This document shows positions 27,075 through 40,000 of a DNA stretch of 64,000 nt, one piece after another. The notes under the pieces were generated by a model. It was not told the origin of the DNA. It did no database searches and saw nothing but the letters and a program-made list of their open reading frames with translations. Where the stretch lies: NCBI RefSeq assembly GCF_029931775.1, contig NC_079318.1:79333614-79397613 (forward strand), read 5' to 3'. A program made the position numbers and the translations under genes. Source of the stretch: Euleptes europaea. Its lineage: Eukaryota; Chordata; Lepidosauria; Squamata; Sphaerodactylidae. Every line of letters starts with the position of its first letter. The first letter of the stretch is position 1.

Positions 27075-28011
27075 GTGAGATAAACCCACTTGGAACATCC
27101 TTGAGGGAGCTGGGGAGTCAGAGGTGGGCAGGGAGCTGTTCCTGTTGGCAGCAGAGGATAGGACACGCCACAATGGGTTTAAATTGTGGGAGGAAAGGTA
27201 TTAGGATATTGGGGGGGGGGATTTACAATAAGAGTTGTTTGACAGTGGAATGAGCTCCCTAGGGAGGTGGTGAGCTCCTCCTCACTGGCAGTCTTTAAGC
27301 AGAGGCTGGACAATCATTTGTCAGGGATGCTCTAGGCTGATCCTGCATTGAGCAGGGGGTTGGACTAGACGGCCTGTATAGCCCCTTCCAACTCTATTAT
27401 TCTATGGTTTAATAAGACCCCCATAACAGACCCCATGACAGCCAATGTGGTGTAGTGGTTAGAGTGTTGAAGTAGGATCTGGGAGGACCAGGATCAAATT
27501 CCCACTCTGCTATAGAAGCTTGCTGGGTGATCTTGGACCAGTCATACACATCCGTCCTGACCTACCTCACAGAGTTGTTGTGGAGGAGGGGAGAATTATG
27601 GGAGCCACTTTGGGTTCCCATTGGGGAGAAAGGAGGGATATAGAATCATAAGAGTTGGAAGGGACCACCAGGGTCATCTAGTCCAACCCCCTGCGGCCTG
27701 CGCAATGCAGGAAATTCACAACTACCTCCCACCCAAAATATGTGAAGTAAATAAATAAAATACTAATACAACTCGGGAGGACAGACTAAACGAAGGATTT
27801 CTTTGCTCAATGAGTAATTAAATTGTCGAATCAGGGCTCTTCTGTCTTTACTAGTGGTATAGAAGGTGAAAGTTTGGCATGTGCAGTTTGTAATGCAGGA
27901 GTCAGAAAAATTGCACCTGCCAAAATCCCCTTTTCTGTGCAACTATTCTCTGATGCGTCTGGTTATGTGGTCCAAGAATTAATTGTACAGGATGGATGTC
28001 ACCATTTGCTG

Positions 28012-28052
<41 letters not shown>

Positions 28053-31000
28053 ATCCAGCCAGACACTGTCAACCGGTGGAATGCTGAATAACACAGACCT
28101 TTGGTCTAACGCAGCAAAGTAATCCCTGTGTTCATCTGTAAGCACTGTAGCCATAGACCACAGGTATAATAAATACTGTCTATCAATGAGAGAGGACAAT
28201 TCATAGATGGAGGTGACCTTATGAACTGTGAGTGTATTGTAGGGGAGGCTGGGAGATGGTAAACCTCACCCATCTTTGTGATCACTGAAGTATAGAGCTG
28301 ATGGGTTTCCAGCACCCTTTGAATTATCACCCCAAATAAATGTTGTGCAGTTAACAAATATTCTGCACATGATCAAGGCATGTCCAACATATTCATTGCA
28401 TTAATACCCTGTCTTTCTTCCATCATGGCTTCCCTAGGATTCCTTCCTAGAGGGTCTCTCAGCCAGGCACAAACCAGACTTACACCAGCTTTGCTTCAGC
28501 ACTGCTGCTGCATCAGGGTTTTACTTCATATGGTTCTGGGGCTGAGCCTTGCCTGTGGCCACTCGGTGGTGAGAGAAAAGCACTTTGTACATGTTTGGAA
28601 GTACTCTTTCCCCCAAAAGACATATTCCAGAGTGGTAGCCATATTCGTCCACCACTACAGTCAAAACAAGAGTTTTGTAGCACCTTAGAGACTAACACAT
28701 TTATTGTGGTATTAGCTACATCTGATCGTTTTGATGCGCAACCTGTACTCTGGACAAGAGGCCACAGAACAGAATAAGGAGAAACAGAATGGTTTCCAAT
28801 TGGCAAAGGTGTTAGACAGGGATGTATTTTATCTCCCTATCTTTTCAATCTATACACAGAACATATAATTAGAAAAGCTGGATTAGATTTAGATGAAGGT
28901 GGAGTGAAAATTGGAGGGAGGAACGTTAACAATTTGAGATATGCCGATGATACTACATTAATGGCAGAAAATAGCAAAGATTTGAAATGACTACTGCTGA
29001 AAGTTAAAAGAGAAAGTGCCAAAGCAGGACTACAGTGGAACATCAAGAAGACAAAAGTAATGACTACAGGAGAATTACACAACTTTAAGGTTGGCAATGA
29101 GGAAATTGAAATTGCTGAAGACTTTCTATTCCTTGGCTCCATCATCAACTAAAAGGGAGACTGCAGCCAAGAAATCAGAAAGAGATTGAGACTGGGAAGG
29201 GCAGCCATGAAGGAGCTAGAAAAGATTCTGAAGTGTAAGGATGTGTCACTGGCCACCAAGATTAAGTTAGTTCATGCCATCGTATTCCCTATTACTATGT
29301 ATGGGTGTGAAAGCTGGACAATGACGAAAGCTGACAGGAAGAAAGTAGACTCCTTTGAAATGTGGTGTTGGAGGAGAGTGTTACGGATACCATGGACTGC
29401 CAAAAAAACAAATCAGTAGGTTATAGATCAAATCAAGCCTGAACTGACCCTAGAAGCTAAAATGACTAAACTGAGGCTATCATATCTTGGTCACATTATA
29501 TGAGAAGGCAAGAGTCACTTGAAAAGACGGTCATGCTAGGAAAAGTTGAGGGCAGCAGGAAAAGAGGAAGACCCAACAAAAGGTGGATTGACTCTATAAA
29601 GGAAGCCACAGCCCTCAATTTGCAAGACCTGAGCAAGGCTGTCAAAGATAGGACATTTTGGAGGACATTGATTCATAGGGTCGCGATGAGTCGGAAGCGA
29701 CTTGACAGCACTTAACACACACACAAGCTTCAATGAGTCAAACTCTGTCAGACTTGTTAGTTTTTAAGGTGACACAGGTTTCTTTATTATCTTTTCTCAG
29801 GGACACTGAAAATGGGTTTTTAGGCTTGAAACCCTACGCCTTTGTATAAACCTCAGTTTGCCCCAAATGTCCTCACACCGTTTCTCTTCTCTCTCCCTCT
29901 CCCTCAGTGGGATTTAGTGTGCGACTCCCGAACTCTGAGGCAAATGGCTCAGTCCATCTACATGGCTGGAGTGCTGATAGGATCAGTGCTGTTTGGTGGT
30001 CTCTCAGACAGGTAAGCCGTGGAGACCTGAAAAGGGCAACAGGGGGGGGTTGTTGCTGTGGGGGGGAAAGGAAGCCAGATTAGTTACACCTCAGGGCTGG
30101 TTGTCCTCCTGTGTATTCATATTGAATGAGTTGACAACCTAGGATTGCCAGGTGTGTCCCCCACCCTGCACCGGCCAACGGCAGGTGATTGGGGGGGGGG
30201 GGGAATTTGGCGTGGGATCCTGGATTTTTTGCCATATTCTAGGCATGGAGCAGGGGTCACTGGGGGAGTGGGGGGGAGGCAGTTGTGAATTTCCTGGATT
30301 GTGCAGAGGGTTGGACTAGGTGACCCTGGAGGTCCCTTCCAACTCTATGATTCTATGATGCTAAAAAAGAAATGTCCTGTCCCTTCACAAGAGGTTTTAA
30401 TACAAAGAAATGGTTATGGAGCTAAATAACATCACCTGCCAATTGCTCCACATCAAACTGAAATTAAAGGGTCAGTTAGAGGGATCCATCAAAACGTTGG
30501 CAGCCCTATCTACCCTCCCCTGCCCTGTCAAAGAGGAGGGTTACATGTATGTCTGCTGTCCAAAGGGCTGAAGGAAAAGTAGAAAGGAGGGTCTGTGGGG
30601 GCAACCCATACCCCAGCTCAAACGCAGGTTTGTGTATTCCTGTCTTGCAGGTTCGGCCGGAAGGCCCTCATCGTCTGGTGCTACTTGCAGATGGGGGTGT
30701 CGGGCGCCTGCACGGCCTTTGTGCCAAACTTTACTGCCTACTGTGTCCTCCGCTTCCTGGGTGGAATGGCCATGTCGGGGATTTCTCTCAACTCTGTCTC
30801 ACTGTGTAAGTAGCTCAGTCCTCCATCTCAGCCAACATCCCTTCTGGTTTAACATTCCACCCAGAGGCCTAGAAACGTTTGGGCCACTAAGAGGGCTTTC
30901 TGTCAGACATGTGCTGTGAATTCCCTGCTGGGAACTCAATGACCCAGCCTGCAGGGACGATTCAGATCAGGACCTCAGCATATTTTGTGGGTGTGATGCT

Positions 31001-34000
31001 TAAGCCTTCCTCCCTACACTGGAGCCAGCATGGTGCAGTGGTTAAGAGCAATGGTTTCGAGCGGTGGACTCTAATCTGGAGAACCAGGTTGGTTTCCTCA
31101 CTCACCCACATGAAGCCAGCTGGGTGACCTTGGGCTAGTCACAGGTCTCTTAGAGCTCTCTCAGCCCCACCTACCTCACAGGGTGTCTGTTGTGGGGAGG
31201 GGAAGGGAAGGTGATCGTAAGCTGGTTTTATGCTTCCTTAAGTGGTAGAGAAAGCATATAAAAACCAACTACTACTACTACTCTGACCTGAAACAGCCCT
31301 GGGGAGTCACTGTTTGCCTCATTGAGGGTTTCACATGTAGGGATACCCATAGGCTTCCCCAACCGGACAAACAAGGCTGCCCTGGGCTGTTTCAGGTCAG
31401 GAAAATGGTGCAGACAGATGGCTTAAGTACTCTCTCCCTGTGTACTGTTGTCCCAAATTGAATTGGACCCCCATGACCCTGGGGACTGAGCTCCCAGCAG
31501 AGACTCATAGTGCACGTCTGATCAAATGTCCTTGTGGCAGACCCAAACATGAACTGAGAACTATGTAATGTGTAGTCAGGTCATTGTAACCCAAGCAATT
31601 ATTGTGAGTTTCACTCTGAAAAGTGAAGGCTGTTAGTATGCACTGTAATGGCAAGATGCTGATCCTGCATTGAGCAGGGGGTCAGACTAGATGGCCCCTA
31701 TGGCCTCTTCCAACTCTGTGATTCTATGGGGCGCTAGGGAGGCAACTGTTTGGGAGCCTTGGTCACTCTGAGCACTTCACCACACGGGCTTGATGCTGAG
31801 TGGTGGAGCACAGTGGCTCAGTGGTAGAGCATCTGCCCGGCTCAATCCCCAGCATCTCCAGTTAAAAGAACCAGGCAGTAGGTGATGTGAAAGACCTCCG
31901 ACTGAGACCCTGGAGAGCCACTGCCAATATGAGTAGACAATACTGACCTTGATGGATCGACTGATTCAGTATAAGGCAGCTTCATATGGAGTCAGAGGAG
32001 TCCCGTAATTTTGCTTTCATATGCTGTTTTGGGCAGTGCCAGGGGTGACCTGGAAGGAGTCTTTGTCGACGAACCTCTTGGCATCCCTAAGTTCCCCTAA
32101 CAGTTGTTTCCTTGATATATCATTTTAGCCTTCCTACACCTCTGGCGTCAGTTGCCAACCTGAAAAATGAATATCCTTGCTTGTGTGTCTTCTTTCATCC
32201 CAGGTATGGAGTGGATTCCGACCAAATATCGTGCTATCGTTGGCACTATCAATGGTTACAGCTACACCACCGGGCAGTTCATCCTGGCTGGAGTGGCATA
32301 TGCCATCCCCAACTGGCGTTGGCTGCAACTCACCGTCTCGCTGCCGTTCTTTGTATTCTTCCTCTACTCCTGGTAGGTGGACACGTCGGATGAAGGTCTG
32401 GGTCCCATTCCAGGAGAGGGAAGAGGGTCGCTTTAAAAGGTCCTTGACAACAGAAGTCAGGCTTCCCCCTTCCTATAAAATTTCCTTTCCTTCCTCACCC
32501 CAGCTGTGGTCATCAGTTCCACAAGCGAATATGCAGAGATCCAAGCATGAAGTCTTCTGCTGAGTTTAGGCAGTGATGTCATGGTGGAATTTGAAGAGAA
32601 ATACAGGAGAATCTCTCAGGCCCCCTCTAAAGCCATACTTGGGGAAACAAAAGAATAGAACAGCTGCTCATTCTGAACTTCCCACCACCCAATTGATAGG
32701 GCAGTGAGGGCACAATGAGCTCCATGAATCCAGTGCGGATCCTCTGCTTTTGGCTGGTGAGAGAAGAAGCCACTACCTGCCTTGGGATCCACTCTCGCTC
32801 CCTAGTGTTTGCATACAACACCTCCTTCAGATTTCCTGTGGCTACCCAAAGAAAGTGTGTCCCACTGTTTGGCTTAATAAAACTGTACATAAGAACATAA
32901 GAGAAGCCATGCTGGATCAGACCAAGGTCCATCAAGTCCAGCAGTCTGTTCACACAGCGGCCAACCAGGTGCTTCTAAGAAGCCCGCAAACAAGACAACT
33001 GCAGCAGCATTGTCTTGCCTGTGTTCCACAGCACCAAATATAATAGGCATATAAACTGTGTTATGCACACCAAAGCTGATGCAAACACAAGTACAACCTA
33101 AGTTACTATGCTTCTAGATGGTTCAGAACTAGTAAATAGATGTCATGTTCCCATTATACATAAAAGCCATTAAAAAAAAAGAAGACATTAATGCTCCTCT
33201 CAGAATCCGAGACAGAAATAAGGGCTTCCTCTTTTCCCTGGGTTAACCCACTAGAACTCCTTCTAGTTCCTCCTTCCCATTATGCCCGGACCATAGGGTT
33301 GCCAGCTCTGGTTTGGGAAATACCTGGAGATTTGGGGGGTGGAGCCTGGGGAGGGCAAGGTTTTGGGAAGGGAGGGACATCAGCAGGGTACCGTGCCATA
33401 AAGTCCACCCTCCAAAGTCCCCATTTTCTCCAGGGGAGCTGATCTCGATTGTCCGGAGATCAGTTGTAATAGCGGGAGATCTGCAGGCCCCACCTGGAGG
33501 TTGGCAACCCTACCTGACCACTGGATTCCAATACTTTCAGGCCACTACCCAGACCACTTTCTTCCCTCGTGTTTGGTTTGCAGGCTGTTTATTGAGTCGG
33601 CACGCTGGCTGGCAATCTCTGGACAGCATGAGCGGGCTGTGAGAGGCCTGAAGCGGGCTGCCTGGATCAACGGGAGAAAGAAAGAAGGAGATGAACTCAG
33701 CGTGGAGGTAGAAGGACAAGAGCAAGGGATGGGGTGGCGGGGAGAGGCAGCTTTGCATAAAAGTTAGGAAGCATCCCCGTTGGACCAGTTGCATTTCTAC
33801 CAGGGTATTTCTGAAATGAAAAGTGCAACAGCTTTTTGCTCTGGAAGCACAGCTTTTCAGATAATCCGAGGACCGGCTGTACTTCGTGATGATGAAAAGG
33901 CACCCTGAATGTGCTCAGAGGCATTAATCAATCTCGGAGCTCAGCTCTGGTATTCACATAGAGCTCCAAGTCCTAGTTTTTTTTACAGTGGGTTTACTAC

Positions 34001-37000
34001 ATGGCCAGTTGTGCCTGGACTATTTTGGTAGAGCAGAAATCACTCAAACCTGCTGGTTCTCCAGTGGTGTACAAATGCACCTTCAGAACTTTTCCTCTCG
34101 CAATATCGAACTTGGGGGGAAGCTGACGGGCAGTACTTTCAGGGCAGATGCGGAGATGGGATTGTGTGGTTGCCTGGTTGCTGCTGCAGCTGCCAATACA
34201 GCACATGGAAGGTTTCCCTGCATTTTGCCCTGCCCCCAAACGCCACAGGGGCCATTCCCCCTGAGCACTTGGGGGCTTAAAAAAAATAATCAGCGATTGA
34301 CTTCTTGTTATAATGTTATGACAATCTATCTACCAATCCTGGAAATTGCCAGCTTTCATTTTAAAAAATTACACTGTACCGCCTTTTCTTATGGGAGATA
34401 TAAGAGGAAAAGCATACCTCCATAACAAAGGGCCTCTCTACAGCTTTACTTTCTTTAAAAAATGAAAGCTGGGAATTCAGAGAACCTGTTAGTAAATCTG
34501 TTATAATGCTATAACAATATTCAATTGCCACTTAAAAAAAAAAGCTCTTCAGTGGCTGGGAGAGGGGTAGACTACAGGGAACTGGAGCTGGTGACAGGCG
34601 CCACTGTGGGTGGGACCAGCAAGATCCAGACTTTCCCATCCATACAGGTGCCACCCTGGCTTTGCTGCGATCTTTCTCAGAACATTGCAGCCAAGCAGGT
34701 TTGGGAATGAACACAGGAAAGACAGGAAAACCTGGGAGGTTCATAGAAGCACCAGATGCCATGGGGAAGGGAAAAAACGCTTCCCAATGGTATTCAAGGG
34801 AGAGTTAGCAATTCATGTGTATGTGATCAAAAGGGAATACTTCTCTGAGCAATTAAATTGTGGGATTAAACTGCCAGTGGACATAGTCGTCACCTGTTTG
34901 GCCACTGTGTGAATGGACAGCTGGACTTGGTGGGCCTTGGTCTGATCCAGTTTCATTACACAGTGATGGCCACAAGTTCATGGAGGGCTTTAAAAGGAGA
35001 TTAGACAGATTCATGGACAAGAGATAAATCAATAACTACTAGCCATGGTCTCTAAAGGGAACCTCTTGAGGCAGTAAGCCTCTAAATACCAGTGCTAGGT
35101 GGTGTTATCAGAGGGAGGATTGGCTTTGGTGTCCTGTTGGTTTGCTCTCCAGGGCAACTGGTTGACAATTGTGTGTACCAGGATGCTGGGCTAGATGGAC
35201 CACTGGTCTGATCCAGCGTGGTGTAGTGGTTAGGAGCGGTAGACTCTAATCTGGAGAACCAGGTTTGATTCCCCACTCTCCTCCACATGAGCGGCGGACT
35301 CTAATCTGGTGAACTGGGTTGGTTTCCCCACTCCTAAATGTGAAGCCAACTGAGTGACCATGGGCTAGTCACAGTTCTCTTCAAGCTCTCTCAGCCTCAC
35401 CTACCTCACAAGGTGTCTGTTATGGGGAGAGGAAGGGAAGGAGATTGTAAGCTGGTTTGATTCTCCTTAAAAGGTAGAGAAAATCGGCATATAAAAATCT
35501 TCTTCTCTTCTTCTTCTCTTCTTCTTCTTCTTGTGTTCTTATGACTCGTCGATGTCAAAATTTCTTTCCTCTCAACTGGAGCTTCCTAAACAAAGTTGGT
35601 GGGAATTAAATGCTAAATACGCGAAATGGGGGGAAAAAACATTTCACAGTGCTGTTTGCTTGGTGATTAGCGCTTTGACAGTTACTTGGCATTTTAGCTT
35701 GTAAAATACCTGGGAACTGCAAAGGCATGTTCCCATCAGGTGTGCTTATGTGACAATGTGTAAAATCCTTGTGTTTTGATCCTGTTCATTATCTGTCTGT
35801 GGTTCTTTTAGCTTGTACCCAGTTTTATTCTCTTCTCTTTCAGGTTTTGAAATCTAACATGCAAAAGGAGCTCTGCTCCACTAAGTCTAGCCACAGCATG
35901 GCTGACCTGGTGCGGACGCCCGGCATTCGCAAAATCTCCTGCGGGGTCTCTCTTGTCTGGTAAGTGTTCCCTGTTCCTTTTTTTTTCTCATTCCAAGACT
36001 ACATTGCTTTCCATCAGGCTGAAACAAATTTGAGTAATTTGGGTAAGTGCCCCCAGCAACTTCTTCCAACCAACTTTCCTTAGAAAGCTTTGAATTTCTG
36101 GGCTCCTAAGTAGATTTTTTTTACATTTCCCAGGATTCTTTCTTTGTTTAACAATCTGATGACCCAGAGGTCTTGGACAGAACTATTCATACAGATACCA
36201 TTCTCTGTTTCCATCCTCTCATAGAAGCCATTGTTCCCAGAAATTTAGCCACAGCTAAAGTAATACCAGGATCCGTAGCAGCTAGCAGGGAAGACATAGG
36301 CCTTTTATGCATGGCTCCAACAACTTCCGGTCTTTGTTTTGATTATGCATGCCGTTCCCAACCGTCAGAGGCCGCCTCACTCTCCTCGCTCATTTCTGCA
36401 GGTTTTGCCCACATTTCCAGGGATCTGTTTTATCACAAGTTCGAAAATGTGGGCAAAACGCACAGAAATGCAGGGGGAGAGCAAGGTGACCGCTGATGGT
36501 TGGAAACATCATGCATAATCAAAACAAAGACCCGAAGTCATTTGAGGGGCGACGGTGAGGAAGACAGCCATGCATAAAAGGTCATAGAAACAAGAGAAAC
36601 CTTGGAAACTATATGGGGGCCCTGAGCCACTCTCTGCCAAGGGCCCCTCAAAACCTCGAACCAGCCCTGCCTGGGAACTAGAGACGGGTTTTGTGCCAGT
36701 GGAATGTGGACAAGCAAGTAATGTTTGGAGGACTAGGGCTTTGGGGCAGATTTGGGGTTGCCAGAAAGGCCACAGAGACAAAACTTTGGCTCTAGGGCTG
36801 AGAAAGATGTTTTTCTAAAACGTAAACCTTTCTGATCTGTCCTTGCCCACCCCAGGTTCGCCACCAGCTTTGCCTATTATGGGCTAGCCATGGACCTGCA
36901 GAACTTTGGCTTCAACATCTACATAACCCAGCTGATCTTTGGTGCCGTTGACATCCCAGCTAAGTTCATCTCGGTGATGACCATCACGTTTGTGGGCCGC

Positions 37001-40000
37001 CGGTTTTCGCAGGCCTTGTCTCTCATCTTGGCTGGGCTGTGTATCTTGGCCAATATCTTCGTGCCTCAAGGTGAGGGACCTAATCCGATGTTAGAGAACT
37101 GGACATAAGTCCTTCACACAGTTCCTTCACACAGTTCAAAATTCAGCTGTACAAAAGTGCTGGATGTTTTGGGCTAGGAGAATTTCAAATGTGAAAAACT
37201 GAAATTTCAACCTGGGAATTGCAAATTTCAGGGGAAATTTTTGTGACAAAGAGCTGGAGCCAACTGAACCCCGTTCCCAGGTTTTTTTAGCACTCATTTT
37301 AAAATGTACACACAAAAAAACAGGCCTTGCCCACTTCGGGTGCTGGCCCAGGCAATTCTGCTTCTAACTGGTAATTTTCACATATTCCCTAGATCTAAGC
37401 AATCTGCGAATGATATTTGCTGTGATTGGGAAGGGCTCACTGGCAGCCTCATTCAACTGTGCTTACATCTTTTCTGGAGAGCTTTTCCCAACTGTGATCA
37501 GGTAGGTCAAGCAAACTTATGTTTTAATTGTTGAATATATTGTCAGTCTTCTTTGTGAAGAAATAGAATAATCTTTGGAAATCAGAGCTGTAGTGGAAGA
37601 TCTCTTCTGGGGGTCTACAACCTGTTGACTTCAGAGCTGAATGTGGCTCAGTAAGCGTTGGAAGGAATGGATTGTGCAATGTTGCTTACTGCTAGCACAG
37701 ACATCCAAACTTCAGAAGATGTGGTGTCCATATTTTCATTACGAAGGAGAGGAGAGAGCCAGTGTGGTGTAGTGGTTGAGCGGTGGTTTGGAGTGGTGGA
37801 GTCTGATCTGGAGAACCGAGTTTGATTCCCCACTCCCACACACGAAGCCAGCTAAGTGACCTTGGGCCAGTCACTCTCTCTCAGCCTCACCTACCTCACA
37901 GGGTGTATGTTGTGGGGTGGGGAAGGGAAGGTGATTGTAAGCCGGTTTGATTCTTCCTTAAGTGGCAGAGAAAGTCGGCATATAAAAACTAACTCTTCTT
38001 CTTCTTCTTCCATGTATCTGCAGGAGGGAGTTCAAGGCTCTCCCATAGCCAAAAGACACTATTCATGCAGATCCCCCCACCCCAAAGCATGAAAATCAGG
38101 GGCATTACCAGGGTGGGAAAGGGCAGCTTGATTGAAACATTTGAGAGGCATGTGAGGGGGTGGAGATCATGTTGTTTCTTTTTCTACCACAGGCAGTCAG
38201 GGATGGGCCTCGGAGGCACCATGGCCCGTGTGGGCAGCATGATAGCCCCTCTGGTGAAGATGACTGGGGAGTTTTTCCCACCCCTGCCGCTGATAATCTA
38301 CGGAGCTGCACCCATAATTTCTGGCATTGCCGCTTGTTTCCTTCCAGAGACCAGGAATGTCTCATTGCCGGAGACCATTGAGCAGGCGGAATTGAGGTGA
38401 GCCCAAAAATTCTTCTAAAGTGGTGGAGGCTCTTAACAATTGGTACCTAGCAGGGCTGACAGAGAGAAAGTAACTCTCTGTATGTTCTCAGAGGCACTCT
38501 TTTTAGGGCTTAATTTCTGAAACAGAACACACCAAGGTGCCTTGCAAGTGACTGCACTGATCTACTCTGACTGGCAGCAACTGTTCAAATTCTCAGTCAA
38601 AAGAGGTCTTTCCTGATACTTGCTACCAGGGACCTTTTAACTGGAGGTGCCAAAGAATCTGGGATCGCTGGCATGCAAAGCAGGTGCTCTACCACTGAGT
38701 TGTGGCCCTCCCCAAGAAGCCACATTTTCTGTTTTGGAAGCCAGATGTTTTCTGTCGTAGGACGAAGGCATTGATCAGCAGACCTGCAAAGAGGGAGCCT
38801 ACCACTTTCATGCAATGCCTCACACACTTCACAAATTCTAGATACAAAGGGTAGGAACAAAACATCCTCACATGTTCATGCCAATGAAATATAACTACAC
38901 ACATTATGTAATTAATTTATGGAACTCATTGCCACAAGATATTGCTGCCAGTTTGATCATTTTTCAAAGGGAGAAGGCAAATTGGTAGAGAAGGATAAAA
39001 ATAGCAGCCGCTTCTATCCGTCACAAGCTACCGCCATGTGTAGAGGCAGCTTATATCTGAATACCAGAGGCTGGGGAAACGCCATAGTGATCGCCTTCAT
39101 TCCTTGCCTGTGAGCTTCTTGGAAAGAAGGGGAATAAGGTTGCCAGGCCCCTCTTTGCCACCGACAGGAGGTTTTTGGGGTGCAGCCTGAGGAGGACGGG
39201 GTTTGGGGAGGGGAGGGACTTCAATGCCATAGAGTCCAATTGCCAAAGTGGCCATTTTCTCCAGGTGAACTGATCTCTATCAGCTGGAGGTCAGTTGTAA
39301 TAGCAGAAGATCTCCAGCTAGTACCTGGAGGTTGGCAACCCTAGGGGGGAGTATGGTGTGTTCTTCAAACAATGATTCACCAAGGATTTCTCACTGCCGC
39401 TGCATCTGCCAGTTAAGTGCAGAGGTGATGGAGTTTCCACATGGTGGGTTGCCACACACTTTCCCTGCCCCAATTCCCTGCAGCTGTGTGTGTCTATGGT
39501 GTGTTCCAACCCCTGGAAGAGCTTTCCAATGGGGGAGAGTGGCTGCTGTGGGGGAGATGTCTCTGATCTAGGTGGGAATGGAAAGATCCAGACTTTCCTG
39601 TCACACAACATCCACCCTGGCTTTTTTGTGATATTTCCAAAAACATCCTAGTAAAGCAGTTTTTATAAAGATCTCAGCCAAACTTGGGAAAAGCTGGAAG
39701 GTGCATATAACCACACTACTTTGTGGGAGGAAACCTGCTTCACATTAGCACCCAAGCTGGAGCAAAACACCTGTCTGGAAGGAACCTACACTTGGCTGAT
39801 GCTTATTTTCAACAGAATACTGGTCTGGATAAACCTTTAGTTTGCTCTAGGGTCTTTTATGCTTGGCTGTTTCACTTGCCGTCATCCCTCCGACGACTTT
39901 GTGATGATTATGCATGCCATATCCGACCATCAGAGGTCGCCTCGCTCTCCCTCCTGCCTTTCCCTGCGTTTTGTCCGCATTTTTAAAATTGAGATAAAAC

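Noticed and set aside
27823-28122. Frame containing SDASGY, as a possible retroelement RNase H
   Set aside because: Only a few residues fit and the rest does not. It then runs into the TG microsatellite.
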